A stretch of 64,000 bases of DNA from an uncultured Eubacterium sp. (GTDB taxonomy: Bacteria > Bacillota > Clostridia > Lachnospirales > Lachnospiraceae), in NCBI GenBank assembly GCA_905235555.1, contig CAJOMD010000005.1:35203-99202 (forward strand), in the 5' to 3' direction. Below the pieces are notes generated by a model, which had not been told where the DNA came from, ran no database searches, and saw only the letters and a program-made list of their open reading frames with translations. Shown piece by piece: positions 7,674-16,392 of this stretch. Position 1 is the stretch's first letter; the number at the start of each line of letters is the position of its first letter. Made by a program: the position numbers and the translations under genes.

Positions 7674-8969
7674 CTATATATTTCGTTTGTCAATTACTCG
7701 AACTGCTTTTCCTTCAGAACGCGCAATTGATTTTGGTGAAACAAGTGATACCTTAGCATAGATACCAAGCATACTCTTAAGTGCTGACACTATTTTCTTT
7801 TCAGTCTTTTCAATAGCACCCAAAGTATCGGAGAACATCTCTGGTGTCATCTCCACTAAGACTTCCAAAGTATCGCTGTTGTTTACTCTATCCACTACTA
7901 ACTGGTAGTTAGGAGCAAGCCCCTGGTTAATTAAAACTTCCTCAATCTGTGAAGGGAAGACATTTACACCTTTTATTATAAGCATATCATCTGTACGGCC
8001 CTTTAGTCTTTCAATACGTGCAATTGTTCTTCCACATTCACACTTCTCGTGTGTGAGGCTTGTTATATCTCTTGTTCTGTAACGAAGAAGTGGCATAGCT
8101 TTCTTTGAAATACATGAGAATACTAACTCACCCTCTTCGCCGTCAGGCAACACTTCGCCAGTGTTTGGGTCTATAATTTCTGGTATAAAATGATCTTCGT
8201 TTACATGAAGTCCATTTTGACATTCACATTCAAAAGCAACTCCAGGACCACTAATCTCAGTTAGTCCATAAATATCGTAAGCTTTAATGCCTAAACTTTT
8301 TTCAATGTCTGCGCGCATTTCATCCGACCATGCCTCTGCGCCAAAGATACCAGCTTTTAATTTAATTGTGTCTTCTACACCTCTTTCATGAATGGATTCT
8401 GCTAAATATGCAGCATATGAAGGTGTACAGCAAAGAACAGTAGAACCCAAATCTTGCATAAACTGAATTTGTCGGTCTGTGTTACCCGATGACATAGGAA
8501 GAGTTAGTGATCCAAGCATATGCGAACCACCATTTAGTCCAGGTCCACCGGTAAATAAACCATAGCCATAACTTACATGAACTACATCATCTTTATCAGC
8601 ACCAACACCCACTAATGCTCTGGCACAACATTCATCCCATAAGTCCACATCGTCTTGCGTGTAGAACATTACTACACGTTTTCCTGTAGTTCCAGAAGTA
8701 GATTGGATGCGCACACAATCAGTTTGTGGTACTGCCAAAAGTTTATCTGGATAGTTGTCTCTTAAAAAATCTTTTGTGAGAAATGGAAGTTTGTGTAAAT
8801 CTTCAATAGATTTGATATCATCTGGAGTTACACCATGCTCTTCCATTTTGGCTCTATAAGGAGCCATATTTTCATATACATGCTTAACTGTTTCTACAAG
8901 GCGGCTGTTTTGTATTTCAGTCAACTCATCTCTAGAAGCAGTCTCAACGTCGCTGAAATATTTACTCAT
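7674..8969 (-). CDS. paaK: Phenylacetate-CoA ligase (aryl-acid AMP-forming ligase)
   Basis: 431 residues, the normal size of short anaerobic-type PaaK enzymes. The adenylation motif STSGTTGKRVVMFYT is followed by YGLTEISGPG (substrate/AMP region), RYRTRDIT and the C-terminal GRTDDMLIIKGVNVFP hinge. Enzymes of this family activate phenylacetate or related aryl acids to the CoA thioester with ATP. Cys-rich pieces (CECQNG, CECGRT) are also seen in family members. The partner ACT protein follows in the same operon. No aromatic degradation genes or indolepyruvate oxidoreductase are in the window, so the physiological acid is uncertain. RBS AGAAGG. Confidence 0.88.
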   Translation of the reverse strand: MSKYFSDVETASRDELTEIQNSRLVETVKHVYENMAPYRAKMEEHGVTPDDIKSIEDLHKLPFLTKDFLRDNYPDKLLAVPQTDCVRIQSTSGTTGKRVVMFYTQDDVDLWDECCARALVGVGADKDDVVHVSYGYGLFTGGPGLNGGSHMLGSLTLPMSSGNTDRQIQFMQDLGSTVLCCTPSYAAYLAESIHERGVEDTIKLKAGIFGAEAWSDEMRADIEKSLGIKAYDIYGLTEISGPGVAFECECQNGLHVNEDHFIPEIIDPNTGEVLPDGEEGELVFSCISKKAMPLLRYRTRDITSLTHEKCECGRTIARIERLKGRTDDMLIIKGVNVFPSQIEEVLINQGLAPNYQLVVDRVNNSDTLEVLVEMTPEMFSDTLGAIEKTEKKIVSALKSMLGIYAKVSLVSPKSIARSEGKAVRVIDKRNI

Positions 8970-9000
8970 AAAATACCTTCTTTCTCTTGTTTTAAATAGT

Positions 9001-9029
9001 ATTTTACAATAAAATATGGAGAGTTACAA
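9001..9029 (-). promoter_or_regulatory. Promoter of paaK-ACT
   Basis: On the minus strand TTGTAA (9029-9024), a 17-base spacer and TAAAAT (9006-9001), 32 bases before the start codon. The divergent glucosidase gene must be transcribed from the same gap; a TATATT at 9065-9070 is a weak candidate for it. Confidence 0.6.
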
Positions 9030-9094
9030 TAAAAAAAGTTACTACTTAATATTTGCAATTGTGTTATATTATAACTAACTATTTGGAGGACGAT

Positions 9095-11830
9095 ATGACA
9101 AAGAGAAATTTAGACAAATTTATAAGCAAATCTAGAGAAGCTGCGGCAGAAGGCGCAGTTCTTTTAAGAAATGAGAAAAAAACACTTCCTTTGGATAAGA
9201 ACGAGGTAGTGTCTGTTTTTGGACGCCCAATGTTCGACTACTACAGAAGTGGTACAGGCTCGGGTGGTGCGGTTACAGTACCTTATGCAGTGAACTTGCT
9301 AGAGGGAATTAGGAAATCAGGTCTCAAGATTAATGAGGACATAATAAATGATTATGAAGAGTGGCTAAAAGACAATCCATTCAACAACGGTGGTGGCGGT
9401 TGGGCTCAGGAACCTTGGCACCAACATGATATGGAAATATCAGAAGACTACGCTAGGGAGCAAGCCAAAAAGACGAAGAAAGCTATATACGTAGTTGGTA
9501 GAACCGCCGGCGAAGACAAAGATAACTACATTGGAGAGGGTAGCTACTTACTCACAGAAAAAGAAAGTAATAATATTAAGAATATTGCCAAAGCCTTTGA
9601 TGAAGTCATTGTGCTTTTAAATACTTCTAATATTATTGATATGAAGTGGGCGATTGAACCCGAGACAAAGGATCACATCACTGCTATAGTTTACGTATGG
9701 CAGGGTGGTATGGAAGGTGGAAACGCCGTGATGGATGTTTTGCTTGGTAAAGTTAATCCAAGTGGTAAGCTTTCTGACACCATCACATACGACATTATGG
9801 ATTACCCATCTACATATAACTTCGGTAATGACTTTAGAAACTACTATAAGGAAGATATTTATGTAGGTTACAGATATTTTGAAACTTTCGCGCCACACAA
9901 GGTGATGTATGAGTTCGGTTTCGGACTTTCATACACTACTTTCGATATTATCACTGAAGAAGTACAGTACGGCGTGGATGAAACTGTGTTTAAGATTGAT
10001 GTCACAAACACAGGAAATGTGGCCGGCAAAGAAGTTGTACAAATTTACTTAGAGGCTCCACAAGGTAAACTTGGTAAAGCCAAGAAATCTTTGGTGGGAT
10101 TTGCTAAGACTAAGGAACTTAAACCTAATAAAACACAAACGTTAGAGATTGTTGTGCCAAAAGAAGTTATGGCTTCATACGATGATAGAGGGCTTACTGG
10201 TCATAAATCTTGCTACGTGTTAGAGGAGGGTAAATATCAATTCCACGTTGGTAACAGCGTAAAGAATTGTAGTGTGGTTTCTATCTTTGAGCAGGAAGAA
10301 TTAGAAGTGGTAGAGGAGTGCAGTGAATGTCTCTGCCCAGATGATGAAAACTTAGAGGTGCTAACAACAGGCGATGCAAAGGGAGATATTTACGATGAGA
10401 AATGGATTCCTTCCATGAAGCCTACTGTTGATTTGGCGCTTAGAATAGAAAAAAATCTTCCAAAATCTATGGAGATTACTGGCGACAAAGGAATCAGACT
10501 TCAGGATGTACAAAAAGGCAAAGCATCTATGGACGATTTCGTGGCACAGCTTAGCGTGGAAGATATGGCATGTTTGGTACGAGGCGAGGGCATGAGCAGC
10601 CCACGTGTTACGGACTCTACAGCATCTGCTTTTGGAGGACTTAGCGATTCATTGTTCAAATTTGGCATTCCTGTGGGATGTTGTGCAGATGGACCTAGTG
10701 GTCTTCGTATGAAAGACGATACAGTTCAACTTCCTATCGGAACTTTGCTAGCTTGTACATGGAATACAGAATTGATTAGAAATTTATACACCTTCGAGGG
10801 TAAAGAACTTGTCCACCATAAAGTGGACACATTGTTGGGTCCTGGTGTTAATATTCATAGAAATCCTTTGAATGGACGTAACTTTGAATACTATTCAGAG
10901 GATCCATTCTTAACTGGTAAGATAGCAGTGGCTTGTACTGGAGGTATTCACGATGGTGGTTCTTGGGGAACTATCAAGCACTTTGCTCTAAACAGTCAGG
11001 AGGCTAGCAGATTTAAGATAGACGCGGTAGCTTCAGAGCGTGCTATTCGTGAGATTTACTTAAAGCCTTTCGAGATGGCAGTGAAAGCTGGCACAGTTAA
11101 GACGTTAATGACTGCTTACAACCCAGTTAACGGACATTGGTCAGCATCTAATTACGATCTTTGTACTACTATCCTTCGTGATGAGTGGGGCTTTGATGGA
11201 ATGGTTATGACTGACTGGTGGGCTAGAATGAACGACGTAGTAAAGGGTGGTGAAGAGTCTGCCCAGTTTACTCGTGATATGATTCGCTCACAAAATGATG
11301 CGTATATGATTGTAAATAACAACGGTGCTGAGGTGAACTCACACGGTGATAACACAGTTAAATCTGTGGAAGAGGGAAGATTAACTATTGGCGAACTTCA
11401 AAGAGCGTCAAAGAATATCCTAAACTTCCTAATCAATGCTACAGTTATCGAGAGAGAATTAGTGGATACTGACGTCCCTAAGGATTGCCCAGTGGATCCA
11501 GATGCCACACCTAAGTACAAAGAATTTACTATAAATGGAAATGATAAGGTGGAATTCGATAGCGAGAAATACGCCACTATGATAGTGGAAGAGTCTGGCA
11601 CATACACATTAATAGTACATATGTGTTTTGATAGCCATAATCTTTATCAGGCTACGCTTAAGATGAACACCGACAAAGGAAATGTACTCACGCTACAAAC
11701 TGCCGGCACGGACGGTTATTGGGTAACTACAAAGGTATGCAAACTAAACTTAGAGAAGGGTGTTTACAATATTGAACTAGAAGATGTTCAGGCTGGTATC
11801 AAGGTAGAGTGGATGCAGTTTAAAAAATAA
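9095..11830 (+). CDS. Glycoside hydrolase family 3 beta-glucosidase, domain-permuted
   Basis: Start taken at ATG 9095 (RBS TTTGGAGGA); an upstream TTG at 9053 lacks a ribosome site. 911 residues in reversed domain order. First comes the GH3 C-terminal alpha/beta domain (about 10-290: AEGAVLLRNEKKTLPLDK, VVGRTAGED). An Fn3-like domain follows (about 290-390: GKEVVQIYLEAP). The TIM-barrel is then at about 470-770 (DGPSGLR, LGPGVNIHRNPLNGRNFEY). The catalytic nucleophile is Asp707 in GMVMTDWW. A ~100-residue beta domain ends the chain. This inverted order is known from Ruminococcus albus and Butyrivibrio beta-glucosidases. No signal peptide, so it works in the cytoplasm on imported beta-glucosides. 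It is probably monocistronic; a terminator follows. Confidence 0.93.
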   Translation: MTKRNLDKFISKSREAAAEGAVLLRNEKKTLPLDKNEVVSVFGRPMFDYYRSGTGSGGAVTVPYAVNLLEGIRKSGLKINEDIINDYEEWLKDNPFNNGGGGWAQEPWHQHDMEISEDYAREQAKKTKKAIYVVGRTAGEDKDNYIGEGSYLLTEKESNNIKNIAKAFDEVIVLLNTSNIIDMKWAIEPETKDHITAIVYVWQGGMEGGNAVMDVLLGKVNPSGKLSDTITYDIMDYPSTYNFGNDFRNYYKEDIYVGYRYFETFAPHKVMYEFGFGLSYTTFDIITEEVQYGVDETVFKIDVTNTGNVAGKEVVQIYLEAPQGKLGKAKKSLVGFAKTKELKPNKTQTLEIVVPKEVMASYDDRGLTGHKSCYVLEEGKYQFHVGNSVKNCSVVSIFEQEELEVVEECSECLCPDDENLEVLTTGDAKGDIYDEKWIPSMKPTVDLALRIEKNLPKSMEITGDKGIRLQDVQKGKASMDDFVAQLSVEDMACLVRGEGMSSPRVTDSTASAFGGLSDSLFKFGIPVGCCADGPSGLRMKDDTVQLPIGTLLACTWNTELIRNLYTFEGKELVHHKVDTLLGPGVNIHRNPLNGRNFEYYSEDPFLTGKIAVACTGGIHDGGSWGTIKHFALNSQEASRFKIDAVASERAIREIYLKPFEMAVKAGTVKTLMTAYNPVNGHWSASNYDLCTTILRDEWGFDGMVMTDWWARMNDVVKGGEESAQFTRDMIRSQNDAYMIVNNNGAEVNSHGDNTVKSVEEGRLTIGELQRASKNILNFLINATVIERELVDTDVPKDCPVDPDATPKYKEFTINGNDKVEFDSEKYATMIVEESGTYTLIVHMCFDSHNLYQATLKMNTDKGNVLTLQTAGTDGYWVTTKVCKLNLEKGVYNIELEDVQAGIKVEWMQFKK

Positions 11831-11869
11831 AGATAATAGTCAATGAAATTATTATTGATAATGAAATTA

Positions 11870-11906
11870 GTAAAAGGAGTTTTCTATATGAAAACTCCTT
11901 TTTAAT
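11870..11906 (+). terminator. Terminator of the GH3 gene
   Basis: AAAAGGAGTTTT (11872-11883) pairs with AAAACTCCTTTT (11891-11902) and runs into TTTTAATT. Confidence 0.85.
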
Positions 11907-11996
11907 TAAAAAACTCAATTTTGCAACACAAAATGGACACAAATATATTTTAAAATTTTAAACGTAACTTAAAAACGGACATGAAAGGAAAACATT

Positions 11997-14705
11997 ATGA
12001 GAAAGAAAGTTTTAAGCTTAATGGTAATTGTGGCGATGGTATTTGCAATGATGCCAGGGACAAGTGTTTTGGCTAGTACAGTAAAGAGAGCAAAGATTAC
12101 ATCAGTTAAAGCCTCATCTACCACAGGAAAGGTAACAATAAAATGGAAAAAAATTAAAAAAGCTAAAGGATATCAAGTTAAGATATCAAAAAAGAAATCT
12201 GGTAAGAAGGTGGTTTACAAGAAAACTACTAAAAAGAAAAAAATTACTAGTAAAAAACTCAGCAACGGAACTTTTTATGTAAGAGTAAGAGCTTACAAAA
12301 AACTTAAAGGTAAGAAAAAGTATGGAAAGTGGAGTAAGGCAAAGAAAGTAAAAGTTAATGTAACTAAGGGTACTACCCAGACTGCCTCCACAGGAAAGCA
12401 AACATCTACTGGTGAGAGCGGAGATAGTTATGATAACACCAATTATAGTTATGATGATTCAAACTCTGAAACCACAAATGTAGATAATTTAGAAGGAAAC
12501 AAAGCATCGATTTCATTTGCAGACGGGGAAGCCAACGTATCAGATGGAGCAGATGGAATCTCAGTTAGCAAAAATTCTGAGACAGGTGTAACTACAGTGT
12601 CAATAACTAAGGCTGGAGTATATACTTTGTCAGGAAGTGCTACAAATACAAAAGTGGATATTAAGAAAACTATTGATGACACCACTATAGTTTTAGATAA
12701 CTTAACAGTAAATAATAAATCTTTGGCGGCTAGCGAAAATGCAGACAATCCATTTTTGGCAATTGGAAAAGATACAAACGTGTCACTTGTTTTGTCAGGA
12801 ACTAATACGATAAACGGAAGTAGTACTTACATTTCAGCGCCTGCAGCCATTATTTCGCAAAAGGGCGATGCACCTACACTTACAATTAGTCAGACTGATA
12901 GCAAGGATGGAGTTCTTAACATAGTAGATAATATTGATAGTAGTACAGACTTTGGCGAAGAAGATCCATCAGATGGAATCGCGACTAAAGGAAATTTGAT
13001 AGTCAAGAGTGGAGTTATCAATGTGACATCAAATGGGGACTGCCTCAAAGGAACCGGTTCAGATGGAAGTGGCGGCGTGACGATAGACGGAGGAGTGTTT
13101 AATCTAGAATCTAATCAGTCTAGCGCTATCAAATCAAAGAACGGCAACATTACAATAAATGATGGAAAAATAAATATTAATTACACTGGCGGAGACGCTA
13201 TCAAGGCTTCAAACTATAATGTAACAATTAATAGTGGAGAGACCACTGTCGATCATTGCTATGGAGACGGCATTTCGGGAGAATGGGTTTTAATAAACGG
13301 TGGCAATCTCGATATCAAGACATACTTTGAAAATGCAGGATTAAATTATTACAATTCTGCTCTAGCAAGTTCATCACTAGGTGCATATAACGAACTTACT
13401 GCTAGTGAGAGTGGAAACTCAAAAACAAAAATTGAAACTGTAAATGTAGATACCGGCGGACACAAAGGAATCAAAGGCGGAACAAAAGCAGAATCATATA
13501 AATACACCACTGTAGCTGATGGAAGTGAAAATGTGGCAGGAACTACATATACTACAAATGCTTCAGGCGGAATTAAAATTACAGGCGGGATGATAAGCGT
13601 AGACACTACTAATACAGGTATTAAATACAATGGTAGTGGCGGCGGATTTGGCGGAGGCTCAAGTGGTAGTGGTAACACTACTACAGCAGCAGACGGCCAG
13701 GTAATCATTGGCTCTCCTGACGATGCCATTGTATCTAGAAACGATATGGATATTACTGGTGGAAATATTACAGTTAATGCATCGGATGATGGTGTATGTG
13801 CTGATGGTGATTTGACAATTAAAAATGGAGCAGTGCTTCAAGTAGAAACTGCTTACGAAGGAATAGAAGCAGACAATATAATTGTAGGAACAAGTGAAAG
13901 CACATCCACAGCCCCATACATATCAGTGTGTACAAATGATGACGGTATAAATGCTGCAGCTAAGACATCTACATCGTATGTGTATGCAGATGAAAGCGAA
14001 GAGAAATATACAAAGACTACAGTTTCTAGCATGACAGGACATGACTTTACCGTATATAGCGGAACAGTAGTAGTTATGATAAATGATATTAGTAGTCATA
14101 CTATTTCGCTACCCGTGAAAAATGGTTATGGCATAGTAAGTGATAACAGTACACAGAAATTTACATATTCTTCTAATGGAGATGGAATAGATTGTAATGG
14201 TTCGTTCTACGCTAAAGGTGGAACAACAATAGTTTGGGGAGCGAATGCAAATGATAATTCTCCGATAGATACAGGTGATAGCAATTGTAAATATGAGATT
14301 GCAAGCAAAGCTACATTGATAGCGACTGCATCTAGTGGATCCATGAAGAACAATCCTACTACCATGGGACAAGCAGGAGTAATTTATTCATCTTCAGTTT
14401 CATCAGGAAAATCATTTGCCATTTTAGACGGAAGTAGTAATTTGAAGATGGCAGCAAAGGCTCCAAAGGCATTTACATATTTATTCTATTCGGGAGCAGG
14501 ATTATCAAGTGGCACAAGTTACACATTATCCGCTGGTGGAACACTTTCAAATAGACTAAGTGATGCCCTAACTTACGATACTAGATATAGTTCATACAAT
14601 ACAACTGGAGCATCAAATTTAAGTTCAACAACTGCTAGCACATCCATTAGCGGTGGAGGACAAGGCGGCCCAGGTGGACAAGGTGGACCTGGTGGAAGAC
14701 CATAA
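11997..14705 (+). CDS. Secreted beta-helix protein, Cthe_2159-like carbohydrate-binding family, with lysine-rich N-terminal module
   Basis: 902 residues. The signal peptide is about 1-27 (cleavage near SVLAS). Residues ~28-122 are a Lys-rich Fn3-like module (KITSVKASSTTGKVTIKWKK at its start). After a Ser/Thr/Asn linker, a long repetitive region (about 165-860) is built of short strands with ITxGxIxVxxxxDGI-type rungs (for example ITGGNITVNASDDGVCADGD), as in the Cthe_2159 acidic-polysaccharide-binding beta-helix proteins. The tail is Gly/Pro-rich (GGQGGPGGQGGPGGRP). A surface glycan-binding role is inferred from that family. Its neighbour at 14813 is another beta-helix protein with the same GQGGPG motif. 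RBS GAAAGGA. Confidence 0.8.
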   Translation: MRKKVLSLMVIVAMVFAMMPGTSVLASTVKRAKITSVKASSTTGKVTIKWKKIKKAKGYQVKISKKKSGKKVVYKKTTKKKKITSKKLSNGTFYVRVRAYKKLKGKKKYGKWSKAKKVKVNVTKGTTQTASTGKQTSTGESGDSYDNTNYSYDDSNSETTNVDNLEGNKASISFADGEANVSDGADGISVSKNSETGVTTVSITKAGVYTLSGSATNTKVDIKKTIDDTTIVLDNLTVNNKSLAASENADNPFLAIGKDTNVSLVLSGTNTINGSSTYISAPAAIISQKGDAPTLTISQTDSKDGVLNIVDNIDSSTDFGEEDPSDGIATKGNLIVKSGVINVTSNGDCLKGTGSDGSGGVTIDGGVFNLESNQSSAIKSKNGNITINDGKININYTGGDAIKASNYNVTINSGETTVDHCYGDGISGEWVLINGGNLDIKTYFENAGLNYYNSALASSSLGAYNELTASESGNSKTKIETVNVDTGGHKGIKGGTKAESYKYTTVADGSENVAGTTYTTNASGGIKITGGMISVDTTNTGIKYNGSGGGFGGGSSGSGNTTTAADGQVIIGSPDDAIVSRNDMDITGGNITVNASDDGVCADGDLTIKNGAVLQVETAYEGIEADNIIVGTSESTSTAPYISVCTNDDGINAAAKTSTSYVYADESEEKYTKTTVSSMTGHDFTVYSGTVVVMINDISSHTISLPVKNGYGIVSDNSTQKFTYSSNGDGIDCNGSFYAKGGTTIVWGANANDNSPIDTGDSNCKYEIASKATLIATASSGSMKNNPTTMGQAGVIYSSSVSSGKSFAILDGSSNLKMAAKAPKAFTYLFYSGAGLSSGTSYTLSAGGTLSNRLSDALTYDTRYSSYNTTGASNLSSTTASTSISGGGQGGPGGQGGPGGRP

Positions 14706-14712
14706 AAACATT

Positions 14713-14747
14713 AAAGGACTAAATGCTTCACATTTAGTCCTTTTTTT
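14713..14747 (+). terminator. Terminator between the two beta-helix genes
   Basis: AAAGGACTAAATG (14713-14725) pairs exactly with CATTTAGTCCTTT (14731-14743), followed by more T. Confidence 0.92.
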
Positions 14748-14756
14748 AAACACAAC

Positions 14757-14785
14757 TTGTACACAAAAAACATTTATAGTATAAG
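14757..14785 (+). promoter_or_regulatory. Promoter of the second beta-helix gene
   Basis: TTGTAC (14757-14762), 17-base spacer, TATAAG (14780-14785), 27 bases before the ATG and directly behind the terminator, so the two beta-helix genes are separately transcribed. Confidence 0.5.
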
Positions 14786-14812
14786 CATCAAAGACATAAG
14801 GAGTGATGCTAT

Positions 14813-16192
14813 ATGAAGAAGAGAATAAAAAATATTTTAATAATAGTTTTGAGTATTTTGGTAGCAGCATCTATTGGCTTGAATGTTTATCTAGTTACTA
14901 CAAACACTTGCAATAGCACGAACCAAACTACTCAAACGCAAAATTCGAACATGCCACCAGCACCACCTGATGGAAATAATGGTCAAGGTGGACCCGGTTC
15001 AGATCAAAGCAGTTCAGTGAATGCCACAGGAAAAACAACAGTGAAAAACACAAAGACTATTTCTGAAAAAACTCTTAGTTCGACTAAAAGTGATGAGAGT
15101 GTAGTTCTTACAAAGTCCAGCGGAAAACTAACTCTAAAAAATGTAAAAGTAAACAAGAGTGGTGATAGTTCAAACACTGAGAATTCAGAGTTTTACGGAG
15201 TGAATGCAGGTTTACTAACTACAAAAGGTGGAACTACCACTATTAAAGACAGCGAAGTTTCAACTAGTGCTAAAGGAGCAAATGCAGTCTTTGCAACGGG
15301 CGAGAATGCAAAAGTTTATATCCAAAACACAACGATAAACACCACGGGTGAAAGATCTGCCAGAGGATTGGATGCTACATACGGTGGATATATAGAAGCC
15401 GATAATGTAACAATCAACACAAAAGGTGGTTCATGCGCCGCACTAGCTACAGATAGAGGAGAAGGAACGGTAAGAGTTTATAATTCAAATCTAACTACTA
15501 ATGGGGCTGGATCACCAGTTATTTATTCGACGGGAAACATTTCTATTGATAAGACAAATGGTCAAGCAAATGGTGCACAGATATCAGTAATAGAAGGAAA
15601 AAATAAAGCAACTATCACAAACTCTAAGGTTACTTGTTCAGCCACTGGAAATAGAGGAACTACAGATATGTGTGGAGTTATGATTTATCAGTCTATGTCC
15701 GGTGATGCTTCCAAAGGAACAGGTACATTCACGGCAAAGAATTCAACATTGTCTATTAATACGAACTCTAAACTTTACAAAAAAGCACCAATGTTCTTTA
15801 TAACAAATACTGATGCAGTAATTAATTTAAATAACACCAAATTAAATTTTGGAAGTGGTACATTAATTGATGCAAAAGGTACATCAGAGTGGGGCAATAG
15901 TGGCAACAATGCAGGAAATGTAACACTTAATGCCACCAACCAAACACTTAAAGGAAAAATCAAGGCTGATAAGATTTCAGAAGTAAGTATTAATTTGAAA
16001 AGTTCTAAATATAATGGAGCGATAAACACAAATAATAAGGCTAAAAAAGTAACACTTACGCTTGATAAGAATTCCAAATTAAAATTAACAGGTGATACAT
16101 ATGTAACATCACTAAATAATTCCGACAAAACAAATAGTAATATTGATTTGAATGGTTACAAACTATATGTGAATGGAAAAGCAATCAAATAG
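14813..16192 (+). CDS. Membrane-anchored or secreted right-handed beta-helix protein
   Basis: 459 residues. An N-terminal hydrophobic segment (about 8-30, ILIIVLSILVAASIGLNVYL) is an anchor or signal; no clear cleavage or lipobox is visible. A Pro/Gly linker PPAPPDGNNGQGGPG follows, then about 400 residues of short Thr/Asn/Lys-rich strands with parallel beta-helix periodicity (TTIKDSEVSTSAKGANAVFA, VYNSNLTTNGAGSPVI type rungs). Catalytic residues of pectate lyases are not recognisable. The shared GQGGPG motif and adjacency to the Cthe_2159-like protein suggest a joint surface role, perhaps binding plant polysaccharide. RBS AAGGAG. Confidence 0.7.
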   Translation: MKKRIKNILIIVLSILVAASIGLNVYLVTTNTCNSTNQTTQTQNSNMPPAPPDGNNGQGGPGSDQSSSVNATGKTTVKNTKTISEKTLSSTKSDESVVLTKSSGKLTLKNVKVNKSGDSSNTENSEFYGVNAGLLTTKGGTTTIKDSEVSTSAKGANAVFATGENAKVYIQNTTINTTGERSARGLDATYGGYIEADNVTINTKGGSCAALATDRGEGTVRVYNSNLTTNGAGSPVIYSTGNISIDKTNGQANGAQISVIEGKNKATITNSKVTCSATGNRGTTDMCGVMIYQSMSGDASKGTGTFTAKNSTLSINTNSKLYKKAPMFFITNTDAVINLNNTKLNFGSGTLIDAKGTSEWGNSGNNAGNVTLNATNQTLKGKIKADKISEVSINLKSSKYNGAINTNNKAKKVTLTLDKNSKLKLTGDTYVTSLNNSDKTNSNIDLNGYKLYVNGKAIK

Positions 16193-16220
16193 AAGCTAGA
16201 AGTGTTTTATTTAATAAACC

Positions 16221-16256
16221 AAGAGGTCTCTGAAATATTCAGAGGCTTCTTTTTTA
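16221..16256 (+). terminator. Terminator of the beta-helix gene
   Basis: AAGAGGTCTCTGAA (16221-16234) pairs with TTCAGAGGCTTCTT (16238-16251), with two G-T pairs, followed by TTTTT. Confidence 0.85.
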
Positions 16257-16305
16257 TCTATTTAATTTGCGTGTTTTCCTACTACAAATAAATTGAAATT
16301 TATTG

Positions 16306-16390
16306 TATAATACCTATAAGTGTGTAACTGCGCCCTTTTGGCGGTTACGACCAGTTTTTGTGGGGCAAAAAGCCCTATATTTAGGAGGTT
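16306..16390 (+). promoter_or_regulatory. Promoter -10 and structured leader of the hydratase gene
   Basis: A TATAAT lies at 16306-16311; the matching -35 is poor (TACAAA, 16283-16288). The ~75-base leader holds two hairpins: GTAACTGC with GCGGTTAC (about 16323-16347), and GGGC-AAAAA-GCCC (about 16363-16375). The RBS TAGGAGG follows. No known riboswitch class could be matched by eye. Confidence 0.4.
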
Positions 16391-16392
16391 TT

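Noticed and set aside
13349..13729. 126-codon minus-strand ORF, Pro-rich
   Set aside because: It is antisense to the Gly-rich rungs of the beta-helix protein; no ribosome site or homology-like motif.
16303..16392. N-terminal extension of the hydratase
   Set aside because: The first codons overlap the -10 element, and the region is a structured leader ending in a strong ribosome site for ATG 16393.
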